Assembly: GCA_900073065.1 (NCBI GenBank)
Contig: FJOG01000001.1
Coordinates: 820,430-884,429 of the forward strand
Origin: Phialocephala subalpina
Lineage: Eukaryota > Ascomycota > Leotiomycetes > Helotiales > Mollisiaceae
Reading direction: 5' to 3'
DNA: 64,000 bases
The notes beneath the pieces are model-generated. The model searched no databases and was not told the DNA's origin. It saw only the letters and a program-made list of their open reading frames with translations. Shown here piece by piece: positions 1 through 10,785 of the stretch (its first letter is position 1; every line of letters starts with the position of its first letter). The position numbers and the translations under genes are program-made.

Positions 1-1092
1 TTGGCGAACGATTTTGAAGGTAGATAGTCGTTGCAGGTGCTGAGACATTCCTGCTTCGGTTCTTTGGGATCGGGACTCCTCGTAGAAGTGGAGAGCTGTG
101 TGAATGTACTAGTAGAAGCTACCTGCTGGTAGCCGAAGCCAAGATGGGGCATTTCGAGTCGACGATACCAGTAATACATGAGCTGACAGGATGAAAAAAA
201 ACCAGCCTGCAATGACCGAAGGACGATCGAGTTGGTGTGAGCTCGAGACAAGGAAGAAACCACAAGATATAAACCAAGAATGGTTGGGATGCCTACTCTA
301 GCACGACGACGCTGTACAACACCAAGCTGCTGTTTGTATTACTTGTGATATTCAGCCTCGATTTTAATTCAGATAGAGAACGGCGTGTCAACAGAAGCAG
401 TGTAACAAGGACTGCGATGCAAAGAACGGCATGCAGCTAGCTCATTTTTGACAAATGCGGCAAGTGAGCCGTTGAACCGCATCTGCACGTTTCCAGGAAG
501 CAAACATGGCGAAACCCACGAGCTTCAGCTGCGGAGGACAATGCACTGAATAAGACTTGATTGGACACACTTTTGGTTCCTGAACCATGTGGTCTGTATT
601 GCCCGTTTCGGCTGTACTTGCACCCTTCCACTGCATCGGGCTCCACGAAAGGCGATAGGCTTTCCCCGTATATTCCTCCACGTCAAGCAGTGTACCAACC
701 AATGGCCTAGTCCCGCACCCGAGATAGAATAAATACAAACACAACTGTGGTCCTGCGAAAGCAGTTCATGCAAGGCAGACTTGCCAGGCATGTGGTTCAG
801 AGAGAACAAACAAGCGCGTACAACAAACGGCCCAGAGCCAATGCGAATTCAAACCCAAACGGAGTTCAAATAATCTAAAAATAATCCAGTCCCTTGAAGA
901 GCTCTGCCAGCTCGTACCCACTCTAATGGTCAAGATCTCAAGCCTGCAAATTATCCAAAATCTTCCTGAGCCTTTCCGTTCTTACTCCTTCCATAACCCC
1001 TCGCTCAAGCATTGGTATCATTCCCTAACACTCAACAACAATTAACAACATAAGCAGACAAAGGGAGACCAAAGCAAAAGCAAAATATCAAC
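1..1092. other. Intergenic, no gene recognised
   Basis: Short overlapping frames occur on the minus strand at 437-809, but none has a recognisable domain, a convincing start or codon usage like the neighbouring genes. I see no RNA gene or repeat. Confidence 0.5.
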
Positions 1093-2229
1093 TCAGTCCC
1101 GCTCCTCCCCATACACAACATCCCATCTCAATTTCCCCATCTTTCCCCTTCTCCTCGAACTCAACCCCACCTTCCCCAATCCCCTCCCCTCATCCACATC
1201 GGCATAATACATAACCCGTCCCTTCCTCTTGCGCAAAGCCTTCTCCAACTCCGTCCCCGAATACGGCGCCAGATTCAGCCCCAAAATCTCCGTCATCGCC
1301 TCCGCCATATCCGCCACCGCACGGTAGGAGTTCATTGTTCGTCCTTTGCGTCTCAACTCGCATTTACCCTGAGCGTCCATCCACACGCTATAGGTCCCTA
1401 GTATCCAAAATCCTAGTACTGACCAGTTTACTATGAACCAGAGATTCGAAAATCCCCATTGGTAGCCGCCGTTTTGGAGGGGACGACAGGTGGTGTCGGT
1501 TATGTTGAAGGGGGAGGTGGAGCTGTTGTACAGGTTGTATTGGATAGTGCTTCCGTCCGTCAATTTGTAAAAGGTCTCCCCGTTCTGGACGTATCTAGTC
1601 ATGGTATCCATCAAAGTCGGTAGCGCAATGAGGAATAAGACAGAAAACAGGACCCATGCCATAACGAATCTCGGTCTCAAGCCCGACAATTGAAAGAGCG
1701 ATTTCAAGATCGGCCAAACGGTGAGAACAGCGGAAGGTTGAAAGGTCAACGCAGAGAACAGCTCAAAGGAGACGGGTGTGAGTTCCATGATGCGCATCAG
1801 GATATCGATAACAACACGATAGGAGACGAATCCGAGAGTAGCTTGTAGTCCTCTTCCAGCAATGAGGTTGAAAGAAATGTCAATGACACGAGACTGGCCA
1901 ATGGTAAAGTTCCCTGCTGTTTCATCGAGAGCGAAGATACTGTCGTCTTGGCAGGTCTGTGAGTCTGAGGTGTGAAACATATAAAGCACGAACATCATTG
2001 CGATCCAGAGGATGAGGGCAGCGATTCCAATGAAGATCCGGAAGCAAACACGCTTGAATTTAGTTTTCCTGGCTGGCGCGAACGCTTTTGCTGGCAAGTA
2101 TTCGCTGGCATCGTTGCCGAGAGGTTCTTTTGTCTGCGAAGTTCGCAGACTTGGTGTGGATTGAATAGGATCCCGAAAAGGGTCCTCAACAAGCTCAACT
2201 GCCTCGTAGATTGGATTAAAACGAGACAT
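1093..2229 (-). CDS. Hypothetical multi-pass membrane protein
   Basis: A single uninterrupted exon encodes 378 aa from an ATG at 2229. The first 60 residues are polar. Three clear hydrophobic segments follow, near residues 65-88 (ending IAMMFVLYMF), 190-210 (WVLFSVLFLIALP) and 262-285 (LWFIVNWSVLGFWILG). Between the first and last lie possible N-glycosylation sites (NFT, NSS, NIT) and cysteines, so the loop probably faces the lumen or exterior. The C-terminal 90 residues are basic (RKRKGR, SSRRRGK) and probably cytoplasmic. I do not recognise a named family, and the topology is inferred from hydrophobicity alone. No intron is needed. It is the first gene of the window and has no obvious functional partner. 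Confidence 0.75.
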   Translation of the reverse strand: MSRFNPIYEAVELVEDPFRDPIQSTPSLRTSQTKEPLGNDASEYLPAKAFAPARKTKFKRVCFRIFIGIAALILWIAMMFVLYMFHTSDSQTCQDDSIFALDETAGNFTIGQSRVIDISFNLIAGRGLQATLGFVSYRVVIDILMRIMELTPVSFELFSALTFQPSAVLTVWPILKSLFQLSGLRPRFVMAWVLFSVLFLIALPTLMDTMTRYVQNGETFYKLTDGSTIQYNLYNSSTSPFNITDTTCRPLQNGGYQWGFSNLWFIVNWSVLGFWILGTYSVWMDAQGKCELRRKGRTMNSYRAVADMAEAMTEILGLNLAPYSGTELEKALRKRKGRVMYYADVDEGRGLGKVGLSSRRRGKMGKLRWDVVYGEERD

Positions 2230-4267
2230 CTTCAGGCTTTTGACTTCGAAGCCGAGATATTAGGTGCACGAATTGTATGAATTGATTGAGGATGCTCGTT
2301 AGAAAACACAAGAAGGGGCACACGCTTGTCTAATGTACGATTTTCAACTGGCACACTTCCACATTTATGTTCTCAGACTAACGCAGAACAACAGCAATCG
2401 ACAGGAAGCACTGGAATCTGGGTGCAAGGAGGCTATCCTTGGTAGCCAAAGGTTGCAAAAGTTGCAGCGAGGGTGCGTTTTGCTTTTTTTCAATACAGCA
2501 CATAGCCGCATCATTGGATGAACGGCATTCTCAACCGCCCTAAGGGCTGGTCGGGAGGTCTTGGAAGGGAACAAGAACAGAACAGTGCATATGTGGGGGT
2601 CGGATTTCTCGAATGTGTGCCTGCAGAGCCTCCTCAATTCAGCCACATGTCTTTCAAACGGAATTTTCCTTGCTGTGACGGGTCGCGAATGCGATGTGAA
2701 TCCGGTGTGGCATCTGGGTGAGGATTTATTGGCTCGAGAAATCCCAGCCTAAGCCACAGCCTGATGGTGTGCTATTTGCATGTTGAGCTTCGGAGCGGGC
2801 AGTGCTGAGCCCAGGAATGCTCTGGTGGAGGCTGTTTCTTCAACATGCTTACATGAAAGAGGGGTAACGAATCGCAAGTGACTTTCAAAATAGTTTGTAG
2901 TAAGCTGAGCGATCATAACGAGAAGAGTAAATGTAGCGATAATACTAAGCTCATTTTAAGGTGCAATACACCTCAGAGCTACACTTGTTTAATTAAAGTT
3001 ATGATAGACTATGTCCTTATCCACTTAAACGGCGATGCTTCGTTTCGTGGATGCGCGTACTCGTTGAGGGCCGACCAACGAGTGCATGTCGAGAAAGTAC
3101 AGCAAGTCGACGAACCCAAGACGAGACCTAAATTAACGACTTGAATGACTGCAAATGCTTTAACATCATGAATGCGAGGCTGTTCCTTCTGGCGAGCCGG
3201 TAATGTTGAAGCGCATTGCAAGTGCAGTAGTCCGTTGTGCGGAGTACACCACTGGCACAATTGAAAAGGACCCTTCCTGAGCTGGCGAGTCCGCAGGAAG
3301 ACGCGCCGTGGAAGCCTCGAATTGTAAGGCTCGAATCGCAAGGAGTTTCGAAAGAGGGTGGGTGGAAAGAAGGATGGAGGTTCTGGACTTTTGGTGATCC
3401 AGTGCCCTGGAGCAGTCACTAGAAATTAGTAATCAACCAATGAAGGTCCTTTCTCCTCGTCCCAAACTTGTTTCTCTCTTCTTCTAATCCAACCTTGGGG
3501 AGTGCGAGGCCTTAGCATCGCATATTAAATGCAGAGTGAGGACGATTGTCGGATATCGCTGTCGTAAAAATTGATGCTGCAACAGATACCGCCCGTTCGC
3601 CTATTCCCTCCCCTAAAATCCTATACGAGCCCCCTAAATTTAGCGAGTCACTGAGGTCACATTCTCATAGCGGTTTTAATTTCCATGTAACTCTGCGCTC
3701 GCTGGAAGAATGTAATATGTCATTGCTACAACGAATTCTCTGTGGTAGTGTCCCAGCCTATCAACTAAAACCAACATTGCACCTTAAAGCAACATCAGGT
3801 TTACTGCTTCGTTAAAAACAGGTCTAATATGAGACCACAGCATTAATTCCCACAAACAGAAGCATTACACAAACCAGAACATGTTAATCAACAGAGGGTG
3901 GCTTGTACGCATTGGCATCTCTCGCTAGAGACCATTGATGTATCTTGTCAAAGTTTCGGCACGTATGAACTACTTCTTGGTTTTGAACGATGCGACCTCT
4001 GGCATCAGACCACTCGATGGGTAGCGGCGTCAGATCCACACTGCACATGGCAGCTTGCCGGAGGTAGTCAATACAATGGTCTCGTTATCTGTGGGCAGGA
4101 TGTTTGTGAAGAGAAAGGGGCAGCTTACAGAGGTGCTCTGTATGCAGCGGCTCAGGGCTGTATGGCTTGTAGTAGTCTGGACGAAGAGACTGACTGTCAG
4201 TTGCTGGTCACGTGTAGTGGGTCAAACTCTCATTCCATAATAGAGTATAGTTCAGGGGTAATCTCGC
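2230..4267. other. Intergenic, no gene recognised
   Basis: About 2 kb with only short frames on both strands and no domain that I can identify. The sequence just left of the gap contains cacgtgtagtgg, which resembles the CACGTG-containing ends of fungal retroelements, but no element could be delimited. Confidence 0.4.
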
Positions 4268-4840
4268 NNNNNNNNNNNNNNNNNNNNNNNNNNNNNNNNN
4301 NNNNNNNNNNNNNNNNNNNNNNNNNNNNNNNNNNNNNNNNNNNNNNNNNNNNNNNNNNNNNNNNNNNNNNNNNNNNNNNNNNNNNNNNNNNNNNNNNNNN
4401 NNNNNNNNNNNNNNNNNNNNNNNNNNNNNNNNNNNNNNNNNNNNNNNNNNNNNNNNNNNNNNNNNNNNNNNNNNNNNNNNNNNNNNNNNNNNNNNNNNNN
4501 NNNNNNNNNNNNNNNNNNNNNNNNNNNNNNNNNNNNNNNNNNNNNNNNNNNNNNNNNNNNNNNNNNNNNNNNNNNNNNNNNNNNNNNNNNNNNNNNNNNN
4601 NNNNNNNNNNNNNNNNNNNNNNNNNNNNNNNNNNNNNNNNNNNNNNNNNNNNNNNNNNNNNNNNNNNNNNNNNNNNNNNNNNNNNNNNNNNNNNNNNNNN
4701 NNNNNNNNNNNNNNNNNNNNNNNNNNNNNNNNNNNNNNNNNNNNNNNNNNNNNNNNNNNNNNNNNNNNNNNNNNNNNNNNNNNNNNNNNNNNNNNNNNNN
4801 NNNNNNNNNNNNNNNNNNNNNNNNNNNNNNNNNNNNNNNN
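4268..4840. other. Assembly gap (573 N)
   Basis: A run of N. The UstYa relic on the right loses similarity before reaching the gap, so a mobile element may sit in the unresolved part. Confidence 0.99.
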
Positions 4841-4899
4841 AGACTCTTATATCCTCACTCTCCTCCCTAGCTAGCTCTCTAGACTTAACAATACGATCT

Positions 4900-5626
4900 T
4901 TTACCCACAGTATGATGCCCAGACCTCGTAGCATCTCATACTGACGTAGCATGTAGCTGGTGAAAGACATCAGTGCCTGTCAACCACCAGGCTCCTGACT
5001 TTTGATACGTTTTCCCAGAGATATCTTTTGCCTCTTCTCCGGTAAGGTCGATACCCTCGCCTAGTAAGAGAAAACAGTCAATGGCTAACTTGCGGGGCGG
5101 GGAATCAAACAACGTACCGCGAATCAATTGTCGCCAAGCACGATCTATTTCTTCACTCGGCTCCCCGACGTATTGGGTGGCGCCAGGCTCAACCGAGCGG
5201 TAAGTTGTCCCATTCTCGTCAAATTTGAGGCCGCCAGTAAATTGACTCTCTTCAGCTCGATAAACGGTCGGATTGGCGCTAGGAGCAGACGTTCAGCGTC
5301 CTATACAAGAACAATTTTCTACTAGATGCTGTACTCACCAAGGTCTGTATCGAAGCCCGTCTCATGCGAATACGGAGAGGTTGTCTTCTTGTGATAAAAC
5401 CAGGCCGCCGTGGTGACGATCGACAGTAACCACAAGGCCGAGATGAGACCCCATTTAGGAATACGAGTTTGTTGCCGACCCAGGGGTTTTCCATGGCTAT
5501 TTTATCTTCATAAGGGCCCCTATGCCATCCCTCCGCATTGTTGTTAGGGGCCAAGGCTGGGTTTAAAACAGAGTGTGGTTTTATTTTCAGTTTCGAGCCT
5601 GTGGTTGGATTTGAAGCGATCTCCAT
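4900..5626 (-). pseudogene. Decayed UstYa/DUF3328-family gene
   Basis: Read on the minus strand, pieces of a UstYa-type protein are clear. A membrane helix (WGLISALWLLSIVTTAAW) is followed by KKTTSPYSHETGF, then FTGGLKFDENGTTYRSV, YVGEPSEEIDRAW and, after a GTACGT..CTAG intron near 5110-5058, GEEAKDISGKTY and DVFHQLH. UstYa proteins are copper- or iron-associated oxidases/cyclases that depend on two HxxHC motifs and act in fungal peptide pathways. Lesions: the N-terminal ATG frame (5626) and the helix frame differ by one base in an A-run; the first exon junction does not restore frame; and the first HxxHC motif is broken. The sequence runs from HQLH straight into MLRQYE in another frame, so the cysteine and the following residues are missing. 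The second HxxHC would lie in the gap or is gone. Family assignment is firm; inactivity is very likely unless the assembly is wrong here. Confidence 0.75.
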
Positions 5627-5639
5627 GGGGAACGGATAT

Positions 5640-7926
5640 TTAGGATGAATAGCGCGATAGTCTTTTATGTCGGTTTCTTGAAAAGAAAGATCAGATTTAG
5701 GGAAGGTGTAGGAGTGCCAGACTGTGTTGCGCTACGAACGCCAAATAATGTGTCTGTCAAGGACGACGGAAGTGGGACGGGAACGAAAACAGTGTAAGTT
5801 CAAGTTAAGCGAAGTTAATCATGTACGCTACACAACACCCACGCTGCTGTACGACTTACCCTCAATTCTGGAGCTCGTTTTTTGCCGTTATCCCTGCCAG
5901 GCTGTCGCTTCACATACTGCTGACCAATCGCCTTCCGCGCGATTTAGTCCCACATACTGTATTTAGGTTAGTGGTGGGAAGATCCGTCTGATTTCATAGA
6001 ATTGCGTGTCCCGGTAAGACCATTTCTTGCTGAGCCATTCGCGTATGTAGCAAGCATTGTTAAAAAGATTGATTGCCCATCAAGCAAGTCAGGTTTCAGG
6101 ATGAAAAATGTACGGTGAAGTGGGTGTATCTGCACCCTGACGTCGGTGACCGGTTATGGCTAGAGAATATGTATTTTCAATTTCTACGGCTTTTCAGCCC
6201 CCAGCAAATGTTCATCATAAAAGCATTCGGATTTGGCTGCTTAGTACGATAATGCCCATCGTTTGATAGAAACAGAGCGGTGGTATACTGCATTGTTAGG
6301 GAAGAGTCACCAAGTTTTACTTCGAGTCATAAAATATTTGATATTTAAACGAGTGAAATGGGTTGGAACTCGAGTTATCCTAGACAGCAGAGTATGAATT
6401 GCAACTTAGAAGAGAACGACATTGGAGCATGTTCCGCACCATAAAATCCCCGGTACTCAGTCTTTCTCGGAGCATGCAGCTCACTCCCGTGCCTCAGCCT
6501 TTCGCTAATTACCAGAACAAATTCAAAATAGAAGAAGCATCGCTATCCAGCTAGTATACAGTGTTGAGTACGGTAGAGGCGTCATCCTCCCGCTTGTTGA
6601 TCCCAATCACTCCTAGATTGGTCAGTTTTTATAGCAGAAAAGCGTCGCAAGGCTGAACTGACCAGTGACTGGAGCTGCTGAAACCAGCGTGTTCAAGATG
6701 GCCAGAGCGGCGGCGAAAGCTAGTTGGGTACGCATAGTGAATTAGGTAGATTGAAATGAATTCTAGCCCGTGTCGAGATATGAGCTTTAATGTTTTCAAA
6801 TTTGTGTAGTAGGGACAAAACAAGTTTGTGACTCTGGTTTCCTTGGTGGTCAGAAACAGCGAGTTGCTCTTACACTCGACACAAACACTTTACATGAAAA
6901 TCTACCATCGCCAAATCGAGGATTGAAATTACGAGCTCTCATCCTTGTATGAAACTGTTACATGCTAACATGATGCAATAGATTCCTTCGTGCGAAAAGC
7001 TGCAGATTGAGGATAATTACGCCGCTCTTGTACGTTCTTAGCAACCCAAATAAGGAAACGCAAACTCTCGAGTAACCTCATGCTGATGTGTAATATATTG
7101 TTTCATGCGAAAAACTGCAGATCAAGGATAGATGCGCTCACTCTTGCGTGTTCTCAATAACCGGATAAGGAGACGCGAACTGTCGAGTAACACTATGGAG
7201 CCCGTATCACAAGGAAAAGGAATTATAGACCCGAAAAGCTTATCTTGAGGTTTCTTCATATTAAGGTTGGGTCCGTCCCGGCCTCATCCCTGAGAGCAGA
7301 GGCAGGAACTGACCTCGCAACGTTGGAATGCTTCGATGCGGCGCGAATCGGATACATCCCTTGTCAAAACTCACACCTTGAACCGGTACACAACGGTTAG
7401 AGAAGAAAAGATCTTTGATCCACCCTACTATTATTAGACAATGAGATGTCCACTTGAAAGAGCTCGTACAGCTGTTCGTTTGCTGCTGCATACTCGACCG
7501 GCTGCATAGTGAACCGTGACTCGTATGCAACTGTAAAGCTATGTAGCTGAGATCTTCCCTGAACAGCCCTGAGCTCAAGACTCTCAACCAGTGCCTAGAT
7601 GCCGTATGCAGATGAGTGACTTACATTAAATACTACCTTCTGAAATTGGTCAGTATGCCACATTTACGCGTCAGCGTGCAGTTCAAGTTCGGTGATGCAA
7701 TCCGGACCAGGAAATCGCGCAATTACCTTCATATCGACGTTAACGAGCACGATCACAGCCGTCATCCGCGAGTTCCACATGAGCGAATTTGCTTGTTCAA
7801 GGGTTAATTTGAATATGCTTATGCTTATGCTCCAGGACCCTCATCTTCCGAAGAGTCGTTTCTGCTCAAAACACACTATTCACAGTACAAACCACGTCGA
7901 ACTTCAAGCTTGCTTCCATATTCACA
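5640..7926. other. Intergenic between two UstYa relics
   Basis: No coding region recognised. I looked for a ribosomal-peptide precursor (signal peptide plus repeated core segments ending in KR) and saw none. It holds a diverged direct repeat at 6971-7198, listed separately. Confidence 0.5.
6971..7198. repeat. Diverged tandem repeat, about 114-bp unit
   Basis: Two adjacent copies, 6971-7084 and 7085-7198, align through blocks such as tgcgaaaa.ctgcagat and cgagtaac. Most differences are transitions (cgtgcgaaaagc against catgcgaaaaac; attgagg against atcaagg). A weaker third copy may precede them at about 6895-6970. Confidence 0.65.
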
Positions 7927-8389
7927 ATGGCATCAACTGAGTCAAAATACTCTCTTGTTAGTGATACTGACACCGAGAATAATGAAAATGATACATTTCT
8001 CCAAAAGCCATCTTACCAATTTGCTCCCCAACACCGCACAAGGGCCTGGATAGTCCATTCGATCCTTCTACTAACGTCGACTGCCCTGTTCGTGGCAGCC
8101 TTCGTTCTGTATCATAAAGGATTAAGGCGCATTCTTCCAGTAGAACCAGGGTATACTCAGGAGTATAGTATGAAATCGTCTCCTCTTTCAGGCTTAGAAC
8201 TAGTTCGCAACAGAAGTGGTTGTTGATGCCGTCGGACAGCTATACGGCTGGCAATATCTTGGTCAGCCGTCAATCTATCGTGGACAGCCGAATCTCGACG
8301 TTGATGCTGCGTGGGAGCGAATCAGTGTTGGTTCGTATCGCTCCCCCACAAGAAGTTCTTATTTTGAAATACGGACCTAGCTGGCGTTA

Positions 8390-8440
8390 AGTTGACCCCC
8401 CCCACTTTGGGCCACCCCCTACCTTGGGCCACCTCGCTTA
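8390..8440 (+). repeat. Left terminal inverted repeat of the Fot1/pogo-type element
   Basis: Begins agttgacc with a run of 8 C and ends cctcgctta. It matches the reverse complement of 10175-10226. Confidence 0.93.
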
Positions 8441-10174
8441 TTTCCTACCACTCTACTTTGAACCACTATAACTTTTTTATTCTTCTATCTCTATAAAAGA
8501 TAATGTAAAGGCACTATTTGTAGATACATCAGAGTCTTCTGCCTCAATCTGGCGATCTCTAGCTTCAATTTGAGCCCTTTTAATATCTTTGATCCCTGCA
8601 AACTTGGAATTTGGACTAGTCCTCACTTTGCGCCGTTTCCTAGGCTCTAATTGCTTTACTTTAGCTTCTAATTGTTTGATTCGAAGCTTTTGCTGGGCAA
8701 TAATAAAGTCCTTCTTACTAATCCCTTTTGCGATCTTTCTAAAAAGTACTCTGCGGGTTGGAAGATCGGTGTCTCTAATCTCGATTATTTTAAAGGCTTG
8801 CTCTCGTATGTCCTCACTTTTTTTAGGGGTTTCCCACGCAACAAATGACCTATTTTGGTTCTAATCTAGTACTGGTACTTTCTTAGAAGTATTTGAGGTT
8901 GAGTTAATCAAATTATTACTATTTTCAAGCAATAATCGGCTTATGAGGGGTTTTGCTATGTAGACCGGCTATAATCTTGAAGCTTGCTATTTAGCTTTGA
9001 TATTTGTAGCTATTAAGCTATGTATTTGAGCTTTCCGATAGTAATGCAAGAAATTTCGCTTCCCGATAGGTGTAGAATCGGTCAATAAACTCAAAAATCC
9101 GAGCTGTTTGCGGTAGGCTCGCTTTAAAGGAGAGAAAATCGATAAATCCAAAGGTTGGAGTATATGTGAAGTGTGCGGAGGTAGAAATAACAAATGGATA
9201 TTGTTCGAAAAGCACTGCCATATGAATTCTGTTGTCTCGTGGCTTCTATGACCGTCCAGAATAAGAAGTCGAGCCTCTGATGGGTCACGTGGAGCCGTCC
9301 GAGGAATAAACACTTTGCATAGCCATTCTAAGGCAGTATCATCAGATGTCTAGCCGTTCTTAGTTGCATGAAATTTCTAATGCTTGAAATGACTAAGAGC
9401 CATAGGGAACTATTATTGCTGTACTGATTGGCCCTTATATATCACCAAAGGATATAAAGCTACTCTTGTAGTAGAGATGCACTCGATGAAAGACGTCCAA
9501 GATTTAGAATTGGGCTGTTTCTTTTGGATAAACTATTGATTGATACTTCCAACTACTAGTCTATTGATTCCTTGGCCTTCTATGATTCCAGCTTCGTCCA
9601 TATTCCACCGGTTCTCAGGTTTAATGGCTTTAATCGCGGGGACAACTAATTTCGTGAACTATGACTTGATAATATCGGTTATAGTATTATTAACGCGAAT
9701 AGAATCGATTTTGAATTTTTTTTAGTCTTAAGGATAAGATTCCGTTTAAGAAAGCCTTCTATCTATCGTTTTCCTAGAGGAACTACGTCTCTTTTGGCGG
9801 CCAAGATGCGTCTAGCGAAAGTTTTGATCTGCAAGTGCGTAGGATTTTAGTCTAAGGTTTCTTGGGTTAAAACCCAATCTGTAAGACGTTGTTCTTGAAC
9901 CGAGGAAAGCCTTTAATAAGGTTCTTTGGCTTTTTTCATCGAAACGTGGCCATATATTCGGTTTTGAATGGTAGACCTTGGAACGCTATAATCTTTGTGT
10001 GCCTTGCGCACAGACAGCCCTTTTATAACTACATTAAGTGCTCGTTGGACGTCTTTTTCAGTATATTTAGGCTTTATGATTAACTCAAACTGCTCGCAAA
10101 ATTTGGAAGTAAAATATTAAAGAATTATAAAAATATAAAGGTTTAAAGTGGGTGGTGGGGTAATGGCGGTGTGC

Positions 10175-10226
10175 TAAGCGAGGTGGCCCAAGGTAGGGGG
10201 TGGCCCAAAGTGGGGGGGGGTCAACT
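10175..10226 (-). repeat. Right terminal inverted repeat of the Fot1/pogo-type element
   Basis: Mirror of the left end, with a run of 9 G instead of 8 C, followed by the TA duplication at 10227-10228. Confidence 0.93.
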
Positions 10227-10316
10227 TATCTCGATAACCAAAGAGGAGATGGCCCGAATTGGCAAACTCAGCAATAGTAGTGTTATGTTGCCTCCAGCGA
10301 TATTAAGTTCAAATCG

Positions 10317-10785
10317 AGCTAAAGGTCGTGCTAACTTTAGGCGCACGATTATATTGAGTTTGGTCGATGCAGGCCGTCTAGGTGGAGAGAACTCCCCGCG
10401 AATGGTCGCGGTAAGGTACTGGCTTCAATTCAGTGAAGGCCCTTGTTGATGACTTCGGGTAAATCTTAGCGAACACGAAATGCGCATCAGCACCTGCATA
10501 TGTTAGCCTTACTATAGGTACAGTACGTTTCGTCTAGGGATGCCCCTGCAACGATTATCTACGCCTACCTCTTGCTTACGACGCCTTTCAAACGAAATGG
10601 TGAAAGACTACAATTCTCGATATCAATAGGCACCTCAGTTATTGACTTGCTTATGAGATAATTCCTGTCTGTATCTTGTATGTATCTCGCGAGTCTCCAC
10701 TATTTCAGTATCTCATGTAGCTTACAGTCCCTAGGTTCCACATCTGCTCGCGGTCTGATCTTATCTTCTGAAACGAACATACAAA
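10317..10785. other. Upstream region of the S9 peptidase
   Basis: Contains the unrelated tail of the UstYa relic frame (to 10449) and the presumed promoter and 5' UTR of the peptidase. No other feature seen. Confidence 0.5.

Larger units (their letters stand above)
8390..10226 (-). mobile_element. Fot1/pogo-type (Tc1-mariner) DNA transposon, degenerate
   Basis: The ends are inverted repeats of about 51 bp (8390-8440 and 10175-10226) that differ mainly by one base in a C/G run, and both ends are flanked by TA (8388-8389, 10227-10228), the Tc1/mariner target duplication. On the minus strand, transposase fragments can be read. Near 9600-9550 there is a stretch resembling NMDEAG. At 9313-8987 an open piece contains LLILDGHRSHETTEF, then LFLPPHTSHILQPLD, the DDE_1 signature of Fot1/pogo transposases. 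Many in-frame stops and AT-rich substitutions separate these pieces, so it cannot make transposase. The near-identical TIRs indicate a fairly recent insertion followed by mutation of the interior, consistent with repeat-induced point mutation. Confidence 0.92.
7927..10316 (+). pseudogene. UstYa/DUF3328-family gene split by a transposon
   Basis: Exon 1 (7927-8167) encodes a polar N-terminus (MASTESKYSLVSDTD), a membrane helix near residues 40-62 and YHKGLRR. A 46-bp intron (8168-8213, GTATGA..CAACAG) leads to exon 2 (8214-8330), which encodes VVVDAVGQLYGW and GQPNLDVDAAWERI, the conserved block before the HxxHC motifs. A second intron (8331-8380, ending CCTAG) is followed by only 7-8 bases of exon before a TA-flanked element at 8390-10226. 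Beyond the element the same frame resumes with ISITKEEMARIGKLSNSS, a typical UstYa segment. Removing the element with one TA joins the exons in frame. The frame then runs into unrelated residues and both HxxHC motifs are absent, so the 3' part is also lost. The gene is dead for two independent reasons. Confidence 0.8.
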
